This document shows positions 16,028 to 25,170 of a stretch of DNA of 64,000 nt, one piece after another (the first letter of the stretch is position 1; each line of letters starts with the position of its first letter). The stretch is from NCBI GenBank assembly GCA_031430595.1, contig JANPBU010000051.1, forward strand, positions 136,944-200,943, read 5' to 3'. The translations under genes and the position numbers were made by a program. A model generated the notes under the pieces. That model saw only the letters and a program-made list of their open reading frames with translations. It was not told where the DNA came from and did no database searches. This stretch comes from JANNBN01 sp031430595 (GTDB lineage Bacteria; Actinomycetota; Acidimicrobiia; Acidimicrobiales; JANYDT01).

Positions 16028-19000
16028 ATGAAGACCATGGACCCGACCATGGAGGCGTTTCCCCCAGTGCAAGCCGAGTCTCCCGGACCCGACAATGCAT
16101 CGGCTCGAATCGTCGCCGAAGTTGAGCGCAATCTTGGAGATTCTGAGCGGGTTTCGCTCAGTGTCGACGAGTCAAACGCCGAAGCACTTGAGATGAGTGC
16201 TGCGCCGCCCACGCCTCCCCCATCAGCTTCACGCGTGCGAGAGCCGTGGAAGCCGACCGAGCACTTCGAAAAGCTTCTCGCGGTCCTCATCGTTGGCGTT
16301 GCGGCAATTGTGGTGTTTGCCATGCTCGACGGGCGAGACATTTTGTTCAATAACAGCACCCCGACCGGTGGCGACATGGGTGCACACGTCTGGACCGGCG
16401 ATTTCGTCTGGCGAAAGCTTCTCAGCCAGGGACGCCTTACCGGCTGGTCCGACGACTGGTTTGCCGGGTTCCCGGTACTCGGGTTTTACTTCCCGTTCCC
16501 GTTCTGGGTCATGACCGCACTGAACGTGATCTTGCCTTACAACATCGCAATGAAAATTGTCACGGCGATTGGTTTGGTGACCTACCCCATTACCGGGTGG
16601 GCGCTCGGGCACCACGCTGGCCTCAAAAAGCCACTTCCCGTGTTTCTTGGCTTGGCCACACTTCCCTACATGGTCGACCGCCAATGGGCTATCTACGGCG
16701 GAAATGTCGCCTCCACGATGGCTGGAGAGTTTTCATTCACCCTGTCAGTTTCGTCTGCATTGCTGTTCCTCGGCCTACTCGCGAAAGTTATGCGCAAGGG
16801 CGAACGGCGAGCATCTGCGGGCATCGTATTGGCCATGGTCGGGCTCTCCCATCTTCTACCCACGATGTGGGTTGGGGTAGCCGGAACCTTCGTCATCCTC
16901 ACGCACCTCGATAAACGCCGAACCAATCTTCGTAACGCCTATGGAGTATTTGCGGCAGCTGCTCTGGTCGCTGCGGGTTTTTGGTTTGCGGGCGCACACC
17001 GCGTTGGTGTCGTTGCTGCAGCCCTGATTGCCCTCGGGTCGGTTGTCTTCGACCAACGCACCAAACGACTTGGTCTCGGGCAGTTTGGTGATGCATTTGC
17101 CGCCATCGCCACTGGCACCGCACTGGCCATGTTTTGGATTTGGCCGTTCTGGCATCACCTTGACTACACCAACGACATGGGCTACGAAAAGGAAAGCAAG
17201 TACCTCGTCAACCTTTTCCCCTGGCTCAGGGACAAACCCGAACCAGGCTCAGCCGTCTTCTTCTTTGCCTTCGTGCTTGGGCTTATTGGTGCCGCGTATG
17301 CCCTGTGGGGTTTTGCCCGGGCAATTTCTCGAGCCCGAAGCGAAGCCCCTGGCGGCTGGCACAATCTTGGTCTCTTGTTTTGTTCGCTGGTTGGTGCTGC
17401 TGGTACCGCCGCAGTTTGGCCATGGCTACGCCTTCCAGCTGCTGTAAAAGTGCTCGGTAGCGAAGAAGTGAAGAGCAATATTTTGTTCAACACCACGAAC
17501 TTCGTACGCCTCGGAACCTTCGTACTCATTTCCCTTATTGCGCTTGTGCTGGTCTTCGCCTGGGAGGTTGACGACGACTGGAACCGCCTAGGCGTTGCTC
17601 TGACGCTAGTAACAGCATTGTGTGCCGTTGTGTTCCGGGTGATCCCCTTCGGATTTCGACTCTGGAACAACCGGGTACTTCCGTTCTGGCTTCTTGGCAC
17701 GTTCTTACTGGCCGCGATGGGCCTCCATGCCCTCGGTTCGCTGGCCCTCGCCAGTCTTCGACAACTCACCGGCGGAATTGCCACGTTCCCAGCCGCACGG
17801 GTCTACGGCATGCTCGGTGCAGTAATCGTGACGCACGCAGCAATCGCCCTGCCGCTTGGGGCTGTTCCAAAGTTCTTTCCTGCCCCCAAATTCACAAAAC
17901 AAACGGTGACCGAAACCCCGCAAAACGGTGGCGCTGCCGTCACCAGGCGCACCGGCGGATGGCTTGTTGGTTTACAACGGGTACAAGACTCGGGCGATTT
18001 CAATGCTTCGAATGCGAAGGGCTGGCCCCCATACAACTACCAAGGCTACGAGGGTCGTGGCGCCAACTGGATTGATTACAAACGAATCATTGCGACCATG
18101 AAACAGGTCGGCCAAGATAACGGTTGCGGTCGAGCCCAATGGGAGTACGAACCCGACCAAGACCGTTGGGGTACCCCAATGGCACTCATGCTGCTTCCGT
18201 ACTGGACGAAATCATGTATCGGCTCGATGGAAGGTTTGTACTTCGAATCGTCACCTACGGCGCCCTACCACTGGTTGAACGTCAAACTCACTTCCAAAGA
18301 TGGCGGCGCACCACAACGAGAACTTCCGTATCAGGGTCTCGATGTTGCGACCGGCGTCAAGAAGTTGCAGCAGTGGGGTGTTCGCTACTACATGGCGTTC
18401 TCGCCTGCTGCGATCGACGCCGCCGACAAGATTTCTGACCTTCAACTGCTGACGACGACTAAATACGAGCGGGCGTGTGATCCGGCCGAAGTCAAGGCCA
18501 AAACGTGTCCAAAGCAATGGAAGATTTATTTGGTCAAGGGCTCTGAAGCTGTGGAGGGGTTGAAATTTCAACCAGCCGTGGTAACCGGGATCAAGCAAAA
18601 CCAAACGGGTGGTTGGCTTGATATGGCTGTAGCCCAGTACAACAACCCCGAAAACTATCCGGTTCCGTTTGCCGCCGACGGACCATCGTCGTGGCAGCGA
18701 GTCGCCGGTTCAACCGCTCGAAGCCGTGCCGAACCTACCTACGGTAAAACGTTCGCTGTAGTTCAGGCAAAGCAGGTCCCGCTTCCTGCCGTCAACGTCA
18801 CCAACATCGTCACGTCGTTCTCCGGAAAAGACCCGAAGGGAAAGCCTGGTTCAGTGTCGTTTACCGTCGACAAAATCGGGGTTCCGGTCACGGTAAAGAT
18901 GTCGTACTTCCCGAACTTCCGGGTGAAGGGTGCCAAAGGACCGTACCGGCTGGCGCCAAACATGATGGTGGTCATCCCAACCCAGAAGAATGTTTCGGTT

Positions 19001-19336
19001 GCCTACAAGTGGGACACGATTGACTACACGGGCTTTTTGGCCGGTTTGGCCGGATTGGCGCTCGCCATTGGATTGTGGCAACAAGACAAGCGTCGTCGAG
19101 TCGCCGTTGCCTCAGCAGGAATGGCCGACTGGCGAACCGCACGGACTGCCAACCGCAGCGCCCCTACCAGCGACGCGTCATCGGTTGCCGATGTCGTTCA
19201 GCCAGTTACTCAGGTTTCGGTGACAGACCAATTGACGACTGATTGGTCTGTGGAAGCGAAAGCGCCTAACGCCGCCGACCTCGAGACTCTTGAACCAGGG
19301 CTACCTTCAGGCGAAACAGACCCGTTAGCGACCTAG
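16028..19336 (+). CDS. Large PTPS-related-domain membrane protein, GT-C-like
   Basis: The 1102-residue protein resembles the actinobacterial membrane family annotated as 6-pyruvoyl-tetrahydropterin synthase-related. A cytoplasmic N-terminus of about 80 residues rich in Ser/Glu/Pro is followed by a membrane helix. A conserved loop comes next with TPTGGDMGAHVWTGDF, GRLTGWSDDWFAGFP and LGFYFPFPFW. About twelve more hydrophobic segments, a large extracytoplasmic domain (roughly 620-980), a final helix and a cytoplasmic tail follow. The GGDMGAH loop after the first helix is like the catalytic loop of GT-C sugar transferases that use polyprenol-linked donors, so a role in building an external glycan is likely but unproven. 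The last 71 bases overlap the convergent GT2 gene, an unusually long antisense overlap. Confidence 0.82.
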   Translation: MKTMDPTMEAFPPVQAESPGPDNASARIVAEVERNLGDSERVSLSVDESNAEALEMSAAPPTPPPSASRVREPWKPTEHFEKLLAVLIVGVAAIVVFAMLDGRDILFNNSTPTGGDMGAHVWTGDFVWRKLLSQGRLTGWSDDWFAGFPVLGFYFPFPFWVMTALNVILPYNIAMKIVTAIGLVTYPITGWALGHHAGLKKPLPVFLGLATLPYMVDRQWAIYGGNVASTMAGEFSFTLSVSSALLFLGLLAKVMRKGERRASAGIVLAMVGLSHLLPTMWVGVAGTFVILTHLDKRRTNLRNAYGVFAAAALVAAGFWFAGAHRVGVVAAALIALGSVVFDQRTKRLGLGQFGDAFAAIATGTALAMFWIWPFWHHLDYTNDMGYEKESKYLVNLFPWLRDKPEPGSAVFFFAFVLGLIGAAYALWGFARAISRARSEAPGGWHNLGLLFCSLVGAAGTAAVWPWLRLPAAVKVLGSEEVKSNILFNTTNFVRLGTFVLISLIALVLVFAWEVDDDWNRLGVALTLVTALCAVVFRVIPFGFRLWNNRVLPFWLLGTFLLAAMGLHALGSLALASLRQLTGGIATFPAARVYGMLGAVIVTHAAIALPLGAVPKFFPAPKFTKQTVTETPQNGGAAVTRRTGGWLVGLQRVQDSGDFNASNAKGWPPYNYQGYEGRGANWIDYKRIIATMKQVGQDNGCGRAQWEYEPDQDRWGTPMALMLLPYWTKSCIGSMEGLYFESSPTAPYHWLNVKLTSKDGGAPQRELPYQGLDVATGVKKLQQWGVRYYMAFSPAAIDAADKISDLQLLTTTKYERACDPAEVKAKTCPKQWKIYLVKGSEAVEGLKFQPAVVTGIKQNQTGGWLDMAVAQYNNPENYPVPFAADGPSSWQRVAGSTARSRAEPTYGKTFAVVQAKQVPLPAVNVTNIVTSFSGKDPKGKPGSVSFTVDKIGVPVTVKMSYFPNFRVKGAKGPYRLAPNMMVVIPTQKNVSVAYKWDTIDYTGFLAGLAGLALAIGLWQQDKRRRVAVASAGMADWRTARTANRSAPTSDASSVADVVQPVTQVSVTDQLTTDWSVEAKAPNAADLETLEPGLPSGETDPLAT

Positions 19337-19997
19337 CGATACGACGAGCAATCGGGGTTCGAGCGTCACGCATTTCTTCGACCCGTACCCCGATTTCACC
19401 AGTAAGCAGCCCGGCCTGCTCGGTGCGAAGTACCAGTTCGGTATCGAACAAGTCCGTCCCGAACTTGCACTCGCGGGCCAGGTCAACAACGGCCGAGCGG
19501 CGAAGCACTTTCATGCCATGAGTGTCAGAAACCTTGAGCCCGAACCCGAGTCGAAGAATGGTTGTGAATGAAGCCGTCACGATTTTTCGTGGTAGCGGGC
19601 GTTTGTCTTCGGCACCCTCTCCTCGCTTCGAACCAACAACTATTGCTAAGCCCTCGGCCTCAGCTTTTACGATCGCTAAACCAGCAAACGCCAGGTCATA
19701 GAGGTCAACATCGAAATTGACAACAAACTCGTACTTCGCCGCAAGTAGGCCGGCTCGCAGGGCTTTGCCATAATCAGGTTCTGGGCTCGCCATCGAAACC
19801 ACTTCGGGGTACTGCTTAGCCAGCTCGTCGGCGACCTCACGGGTACGATCTCGCGAGCCGTTTTCAACCACGATCACTTCAAAGGTCGCCCCGTGGGCCC
19901 GAAGCCCGGCGACCACGTCATTTACCGCAGCTGAAAGGTAGTCCTCTTCTTGGTACGCCGGAAAGATGACCGATATTGAGTGGGCCCAAGGTTCCAT
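19266..19997 (-). CDS. GT2 family glycosyltransferase
   Basis: A 243-residue family 2 glycosyltransferase. SVIFPAYQEEDYLSAAV begins the nucleotide-binding fold, VVENGSRDRT follows, and NFDVDLYD holds the metal-binding acidic pair. The start at MEPWAHSI puts the fold at the usual distance from the N-terminus; an upstream TTG/ATG extension adds 35 unrelated residues. No C-terminal membrane helices are present, unlike DPM1 type III enzymes. It lies tail to tail with the PTPS-related membrane gene, suggesting that it may make the lipid-linked donor for that enzyme. The acceptor and sugar are unknown. Confidence 0.85.
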   Translation of the reverse strand: MEPWAHSISVIFPAYQEEDYLSAAVNDVVAGLRAHGATFEVIVVENGSRDRTREVADELAKQYPEVVSMASPEPDYGKALRAGLLAAKYEFVVNFDVDLYDLAFAGLAIVKAEAEGLAIVVGSKRGEGAEDKRPLPRKIVTASFTTILRLGFGLKVSDTHGMKVLRRSAVVDLARECKFGTDLFDTELVLRTEQAGLLTGEIGVRVEEMRDARTPIARRIARSLTGLFRLKVALVQESRGRRR

Positions 19998-20182
19998 AGA
20001 AATCAGTAAGCGAGCATAGGCCGGTTTTCCGCAATCCTCAATGACCTCGAATTTCGTTTCTGTAGTTACGTAATTGCAAACTGCCGCAACTGCAGAAACC
20101 ACCCAATCGGGTCACTGGTGATTGGCACTACATTTGAAGAAAAGCCACTTTGGTTCCTTCACCGATAAGCCGATAGATACGC

Positions 20183-21010
20183 ATGCGAGTTCGAACCCGG
20201 GCCAACCATTTACATCACGCCAAACGTTTGATCGTGGTGTCTGCTGTCGCTTTTTCGCTGTTGGTAGCCATTTTGCCCGTTGGTCCGGTTGCCAGTGCCG
20301 CTTCAAAAGCCACCCCTACAACCGTTCCTGCGGCGACTGTTGAGCAAACTTCTATTGCTCCTCAAGATCTCGTCATTCCCCCTCCCCCTGTTACCGGCGT
20401 GGTTACGACCAAGACCCTGGTGGCGGCCGCTCTCGGCCGGTACGTCAAGGTGTTCGATTCGCCGACGGCCAAGAAACCGTCACTCACCTTCGATAATCGC
20501 AAAAACTTCTCGGGTCGGCATGTATTCATCGTGATCGCCAAAGCCGATGGTGGATGGCTCAAGGTGCTGGTACCCGCTCGACCGAATGGTCGAACGGGGT
20601 GGGTCAACATTCGTGAAGTCGGTGTGTTTGAGCACGACTATTCGCTGGTGATCTCGCTCACGTCTAAAACTTTGACCCTATACAAGGCGGGCCAGGTGGT
20701 TCAAACGGAAACTGTCGCCATCGGCCAGGCGAAATATCCGACACCGGTCGGCATGTTTTTCACCCGCGAACTCGCCCGCCCGGCAAACCCCAAGGGCGCC
20801 TACGGTACCTATGCGTTCGGCCTTTCGGCCTACTCAAACGTACTCACGAAGTTTGGACGTGGCGATGGCCAGATTGGTATCCACGGCACTAACCAGCCGA
20901 ATGCACTCGGAACCGCAGCAAGCCACGGTTGCATTCGGGTGGCCAACGCAGGTATTACCAAGCTGGCCAAAACGCTACCGCAGGGTGTTCCGGTCGACAT
21001 TCGAGCGTAG
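20183..21010 (+). CDS. L,D-transpeptidase (first of four)
   Basis: YkuD-fold L,D-transpeptidases form 3-3 crosslinks in peptidoglycan, or attach proteins to it, outside the membrane. The 275-residue precursor has a basic start, a hydrophobic core LIVVSAVAFSLLVAILPVGP and a likely signal cleavage near ASA at about residue 40. A Pro/Thr linker leads to an SH3-like module (about 80-140, with VLVPARPNGRTGWV). The catalytic domain is at about 145-275 and holds IGIHGTN followed by ASHGCIRV, the intact His and Ser-His-Gly-Cys motif. It is followed by a second paralogue on the same strand 47 bases later, and two more on the opposite strand. Confidence 0.92.
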   Translation: MRVRTRANHLHHAKRLIVVSAVAFSLLVAILPVGPVASAASKATPTTVPAATVEQTSIAPQDLVIPPPPVTGVVTTKTLVAAALGRYVKVFDSPTAKKPSLTFDNRKNFSGRHVFIVIAKADGGWLKVLVPARPNGRTGWVNIREVGVFEHDYSLVISLTSKTLTLYKAGQVVQTETVAIGQAKYPTPVGMFFTRELARPANPKGAYGTYAFGLSAYSNVLTKFGRGDGQIGIHGTNQPNALGTAASHGCIRVANAGITKLAKTLPQGVPVDIRA

Positions 21011-21057
21011 GCAGGGTGCATCTCAGCGAGCCAGCCGTCTGCAAGGATCTATGGTGC

Positions 21058-22005
21058 ATGGTGTTCAAACCTAAGTTCCGCTCTCGATCTGCTGCCATTT
21101 TCACGATCTGCCTGTTGGCAACCGGCTTGACTGCCGCCGATGCGTCGGCAAAATCGACTGCTGGTAAGCCTGAGCTTGTTCAACCGGGTACCCCCTTCGT
21201 GGGCTGGGGAAAGCTGGGCGACAACGATTGGCCGGTGGTGGGGTCGGCCCTGATTGTTCGGCCGGTTGGCTCCACTTTGACCATTCGTAGCGAAGCAAAG
21301 CCGGGTTCGAAGGCCCTTAATCTGGTTGCAGGCACCTCTGTTTCAGGAGACCTCGGTTTACTTGCCGTCGGCGAAACCAATGACTGGTGGAAGGTACTGC
21401 TTCCCGTCCGCCCAAATGGCACGGTTGGGTGGGTGCAAAAGTCGACGGCGAAGGTGCAACCGACCGCTCAACGAATTGTCATCGACCTGTCAACAAACAC
21501 CCTCACCTATTTTGACGGCGCAAAACAGGTGCTCACCGAGCCGGTTGCAACAGGCACCAACGGAACCCCCACGCCGACGGGCCTGTTCTTCGTCAAATCA
21601 ATCGTTGCGCAGAAGAACCCGGTCGGCGGCCTTGGGCCCTGGGTGCTTGTCACCTCCGGCTTCTCTAATGCCCTTTTTTCGTTCGCTGGAGGTTCCGGGG
21701 CAGTCGGAATCCATGGCACAAGCGCCCCGGGGAAACTCGGTCAAAATGTTTCGCATGGATGTGTTCGCATGAAAAACACAGCAATCGTGCAACTTGCTGC
21801 CGCCATCTCCGCTGGGGTGCCTATCGAAATCGTCGCCAAGCCAGCCGATTTGCAGCGCACAAGGTGGGAGCCAACAAAGGCTCAGCAAACCGGTCCGTCA
21901 ACCGTCGTAGGCTCAAACGGCCAAAAACAACCAACTACCACCGTCGACACACCGGCAGGTTCAGGGGTCGAGGTTCCACGACCACCTATCACTGCCCTTC
22001 CTTAG
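21058..22005 (+). CDS. L,D-transpeptidase (second of four)
   Basis: A 315-residue exported YkuD-family transpeptidase. The signal peptide ends near ADASAKS (about residue 30). The SH3-like module (about 65-135) includes LLPVRPNGTVGWVQ, and the catalytic domain (about 140-270) has VGIHGTS then VSHGCVRM, an intact active site. Unlike the first paralogue it has a C-terminal low-complexity tail rich in Thr, Gln and Pro (about 275-315). AAGGA lies 12 bases before the chosen ATG, a long spacing. The stop overlaps the stop of the convergent third paralogue by 4 bases. The tail suggests partial surface exposure or wall spanning, but this is inference. Confidence 0.9.
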   Translation: MVFKPKFRSRSAAIFTICLLATGLTAADASAKSTAGKPELVQPGTPFVGWGKLGDNDWPVVGSALIVRPVGSTLTIRSEAKPGSKALNLVAGTSVSGDLGLLAVGETNDWWKVLLPVRPNGTVGWVQKSTAKVQPTAQRIVIDLSTNTLTYFDGAKQVLTEPVATGTNGTPTPTGLFFVKSIVAQKNPVGGLGPWVLVTSGFSNALFSFAGGSGAVGIHGTSAPGKLGQNVSHGCVRMKNTAIVQLAAAISAGVPIEIVAKPADLQRTRWEPTKAQQTGPSTVVGSNGQKQPTTTVDTPAGSGVEVPRPPITALP

Positions 22006-22841
22006 GGGATCACGGTAACCGGAGTACCAAGCGGCATTCGAGCAACTAAAAAGTCGATATCGGTGTTGTTCATTCGGATACACCCGTTGCTCGCCTTGGT
22101 GCCTACGAGGTCGGGCCGGTTCGTACCGTGCAGGCCGAGTCGCCCTATGCCGGTACCGAAGGTTTGAAGCACGTCTGAGAACCCCGAAAGACCGATCACA
22201 AAGTTTCCGTAGACCGAATTGGCTGACTTCGGTTTGGCGTTGTAAATCGTGTAGTAAAAGCCATCCGGGGTTGGTACTTCGTCTTTGCCTATACCAATCT
22301 TGTTTTCGTGGATCTTCTTCCCTTTTTCAAACACCGAGAGTTGGAAGTTACTGAGCTTGATTTCGATCGAGTAGAAGTTAGACCGAAGCTCTACATCAGA
22401 CTTGTTGATCCAGCCCATCGACTTGTTCGGGCGGGTCGGCAGATGCACAAAGAGTCGATCGGGTGTGCTTCCTTGCGCAACAAAGACGATTTCGTTTGTC
22501 GTTGTTCGTTCGATCGTTTGAGAAACGCTTTTGGTCGTTTCGTCGGCGAAGACATCAATGTTCTGATTTCCGGCGAGCAACGTGGCAACGACAGCAACAC
22601 CGTCTTCGTATTTGCTGTACCCGGTCGACGATTCGGTTGGCGTCGTCGGAGAAAGTTCGGCGATTACTTCGGGAGGGGTTTCGATGATTTCGGAACTGTA
22701 CGACGGCGTCACCTGACCCCCCGAAGTGGGGGCGACTGCCGCCGGGGTCTTTTCTGTGCCGGCGCAGCCGCTCAGTACAATCCCGGCGGCCGAGATTCCA
22801 GCAACCAGCACCGAGCGACGATCGACGACGCGCAACATCAT
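22002..22841 (-). CDS. L,D-transpeptidase lipoprotein (third of four)
   Basis: A 279-residue YkuD-family protein that begins with a lipoprotein signal, VLVAGISAAGIVLSGC, so it should be diacylated at that Cys and anchored outside the membrane. The linker is Thr/Pro/Glu-rich. The SH3-like module has VHLPTRPNKSMGWIN. The catalytic domain shows LGLHGTN then ASNGCIRM, with Asn in place of the usual second His before Gly-Cys; this variant occurs in active family members. The ATG sits inside the stop of the upstream paralogue (ATGATG, with TGA shared), so the two are translationally coupled and likely form a unit. Confidence 0.9.
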   Translation of the reverse strand: MMLRVVDRRSVLVAGISAAGIVLSGCAGTEKTPAAVAPTSGGQVTPSYSSEIIETPPEVIAELSPTTPTESSTGYSKYEDGVAVVATLLAGNQNIDVFADETTKSVSQTIERTTTNEIVFVAQGSTPDRLFVHLPTRPNKSMGWINKSDVELRSNFYSIEIKLSNFQLSVFEKGKKIHENKIGIGKDEVPTPDGFYYTIYNAKPKSANSVYGNFVIGLSGFSDVLQTFGTGIGRLGLHGTNRPDLVGTKASNGCIRMNNTDIDFLVARMPLGTPVTVIP

Positions 22842-23626
22842 GGTGTGATCACAACCGGGGTTCCAGGAAAAATGGTTTCTTTAAGGAACGTGATGTCAGC
22901 ATTTGACATTCGAACACAACCAGCGCTGGCCGGACTTCCGAGCACGGCCTCGTCATATGTTCCGTGCAGCCCAATTCGCCCGTCACCGGCGCCGTACTTC
23001 TTGAAGACATCGGAGAAGCCCGAAAGCCCAATAATGAAGACCCCGTAACCTCGTTGACCAACCTTCGGCCGACGAGTCCAGTACGTATAAAACTCACCGG
23101 TCGGCGTTGGCGTCGCCGCTGCGCCAATCGCAATTTTCGTGGAGCGGATCAAGATATCGCCCTTATACGCCGACATTCGCTTATCGGTCAGCGAAATGAG
23201 AATTCGATATGGGTTCTCGAAGCCCGCAGTTACATCAGCTTTTCTGACGTACCCTTTCGATCCGTTAGGTCGAGACGGGAGGTTGACGTAAAAAGAGTCT
23301 CCTTCCGCCCTAATGACCGTAAAGAGCAGCCGAGATTTCTTAGGGCTCTTAATCGTGATCTGCACCGCGGACGATTTTAACGACGTTTTGTAGACCTTGA
23401 ACGACCCGCCGCGGACACCACTTTTGCTGGACACAACCAATGTGCCTTTGACGGCGCTCGCATCTGACGAAATTACCGACGACGAGACCGGTGGTGTACT
23501 CGATTGTGCCGCGGTGGCCGGTTTTGGGGCCACCTTTGATGCAGCCGAAGCTGGCAGAGTTGTTGGTGCTAGCAGCGCAAACCCAAGGGCGGCTACCAGG
23601 CTGAGGGAAGTAGCGGACTTGTTCAT
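22838..23626 (-). CDS. L,D-transpeptidase (fourth of four)
   Basis: A 262-residue exported YkuD-family protein. The signal peptide is LSLVAALGFALLAPTTLPASA, followed by an Ala/Pro/Ser-rich stretch, the SH3-like module with VNLPSRPNGSKGYV, and the catalytic domain with LGLHGTY then ASAGCVRM. Here Ala replaces the second His of the SHGC motif. The Cys and the first His are kept, so activity is probable but may differ. A strong AGGAGG lies 5 bases before the ATG, making this the lead gene of a two-gene unit with the lipoprotein paralogue. A downstream terminator of the DUF5979 gene separates it from the next gene upstream. Confidence 0.9.
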   Translation of the reverse strand: MNKSATSLSLVAALGFALLAPTTLPASAASKVAPKPATAAQSSTPPVSSSVISSDASAVKGTLVVSSKSGVRGGSFKVYKTSLKSSAVQITIKSPKKSRLLFTVIRAEGDSFYVNLPSRPNGSKGYVRKADVTAGFENPYRILISLTDKRMSAYKGDILIRSTKIAIGAAATPTPTGEFYTYWTRRPKVGQRGYGVFIIGLSGFSDVFKKYGAGDGRIGLHGTYDEAVLGSPASAGCVRMSNADITFLKETIFPGTPVVITP

Positions 23627-23718
23627 CGATCCTCCTGTAGTACCTAAAAGTTAGTACGTACGGGTGGCTGGGTCGGACAATTGACGGTTTCTGTCGGAAA
23701 GTAATGCCCACGCGCGCC

Positions 23719-23734
23719 GCGTGCTTCCGCACGC
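23719..23734 (-). repeat. Short GNRA-like hairpin beside terminator
   Basis: A 6-bp stem GCGTGC/GCACGC with loop GGAA on the minus strand, directly after the long terminator hairpin. It may reinforce termination or protect the 3' end. Confidence 0.35.
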
Positions 23735-23767
23735 AAAGAAGCCCCCGGCGAACCGAGGGCTTCTTTG
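23734..23767 (-). terminator. Long terminator hairpin with UUCG tetraloop
   Basis: In the minus-strand RNA a 15-bp stem (one U-G pair) closes a UUCG tetraloop, 70 bases after the DUF5979 gene. The stem starts CAAAGAAGCCC. No T-tract follows, but the stability is exceptional. Confidence 0.75.
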
Positions 23768-23835
23768 AGAAAAGTGGAATTGGTACTGCGAGCCCCCGAG
23801 TAATCAGGGGTTCGCCGCACCGGTCAGCGGCCAAA

Positions 23836-25170
23836 TCAGCCGGTAACTACTTCTTCGTCGTCCAGAACTTCGACCTCTGCTGGTGGAGCAGCGGCGATTG
23901 GAGCAGCGGTAGCTGGAGCAGCGGTAGCTGGAGCAGCAGTTGTGGCCGCAGCGGTGGTCGTAGCAACGACGTAGCTATTTGTCACGATGACATTTGCACG
24001 GCAATCTGGGAATGAGCTGAGGTTTGCGTCACGGCAACCGGAAGCGGTTCCCTTGATGGTTACTCGGCCGTCAGTGGTGTTATCTCCGCTGTTGTCAGCA
24101 TACGTTGCTTCGGCTCCATCTGAACGGGTTTCCGACACGAGGCAGCTAGTACCGGTGTTGATGTTCGTGAACACCTTCGACTGGCGGTCCTTCAAGAGGA
24201 AGGTTTCCTTCGGGCCATTGTTGTTACACGAAACGTTAATTTCGTAGATTGCGATTGAGGTCTTTGGGTCGCCGGTAACAACCTTCGAGACGATTAGGTC
24301 ACCAACGAACGAGTTGGTCACGGTAATTGTCTGGCCGCTGGCGATGGTTCCACCCGAGGCGAAGGTGACGGTGCTGAAACCAGCAGCTGCGAATGGGTTG
24401 AAATTAAATGCTGCGGTGGGTGGCGTTGCAGTTGTGTTCGCTGGGATCGGCACAGGAATAGCGATCCCTGAGGCGGTCGTTCCGTCAGCCTTTGTGCTGG
24501 AATATGAGGTGCTGGCAGCGCCTCCAGTGTTGAGTTCAGCAGCGTGACAAGTTGCGCCCGCTACAAGGCCCGGAATATCAGTAGTGGTGACAGTCTTTGA
24601 AGCGCCAGCCTTAAGTTTGAAGGAGGTCTTTCCGGCTGACGTGAGGTCGTTGTAGTAGCAAATAACGGCCATTTCGTATTCGGTACCGACAGTGATTTCG
24701 TCGCCGGCAATAACCTTTTTGACGGTCACCGACGGGTACGTGACGCTGAATACTGCGTTTGTTCCGGCGATGATTGGGACTGCTGGACTTGTGTCTCCGA
24801 GAGCAACAGGTCCGATATCTCGGCCACCGATGTTGTGGACGACGGCACCGGCAGCAGCAGCGGTATTAGCTGGAAGTGCATTGACCTGGAAGGTACAGCT
24901 GTTCACGCCCGAGACTGAGAAGAACAACGGGATTGGTCCGCCGCCTGCTGCTGGGAATGAAGAAGTTTGCTGTTGCGACGTTGGAGCTGAACAGTTCACA
25001 ACGACGTTGTAGCCAGTCACGCCCGCAGGTGCGCCTGCTGGGTTAACTTTGACGCTGGTGTTGATTGCGACCTGGCTGCTTGATTGAGCGTTTGCTGAGC
25101 CGGCAAGAAGCCCGGCTACAGCCAATGCGCTGGTTGCCGTGATGGCAATCGCTTTGCGCAAAGTGATCAT
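23836..25170 (-). CDS. Secreted DUF5979-type repeat protein with Thr/Ala/Pro tail
   Basis: A 444-residue exported protein. The signal peptide (about residues 1-29, ALAVAGLLAGSANAQ) is followed by two or three Ig-like modules related to DUF5979. Their repeating marks are VTVKKVIAGDEITVG...YEMAVICYY, and VSKVVTGDPKTSIAIYEINVSC...FLLKDRQSKVFTNINTGTSC. Paired cysteines in each module suggest disulfides. The end is a low-complexity ATTAAPATAAPATAAP stretch and a short acidic tail; no LPXTG sortase motif or final membrane helix is present. A strong AGGAGG precedes the ATG by 6 bases. The long upstream region has an unusual inverted repeat. Such proteins are usually surface or extracellular; the binding partner is unknown. 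Confidence 0.82.
   Translation of the reverse strand: MITLRKAIAITATSALAVAGLLAGSANAQSSSQVAINTSVKVNPAGAPAGVTGYNVVVNCSAPTSQQQTSSFPAAGGGPIPLFFSVSGVNSCTFQVNALPANTAAAAGAVVHNIGGRDIGPVALGDTSPAVPIIAGTNAVFSVTYPSVTVKKVIAGDEITVGTEYEMAVICYYNDLTSAGKTSFKLKAGASKTVTTTDIPGLVAGATCHAAELNTGGAASTSYSSTKADGTTASGIAIPVPIPANTTATPPTAAFNFNPFAAAGFSTVTFASGGTIASGQTITVTNSFVGDLIVSKVVTGDPKTSIAIYEINVSCNNNGPKETFLLKDRQSKVFTNINTGTSCLVSETRSDGAEATYADNSGDNTTDGRVTIKGTASGCRDANLSSFPDCRANVIVTNSYVVATTTAAATTAAPATAAPATAAPIAAAPPAEVEVLDDEEVVTG

Noticed and set aside
20181..20210. tRNA T-arm-like GTTCGAACCC
   Set aside because: No acceptor, D or anticodon arms around it; it lies within the start of an L,D-transpeptidase gene.
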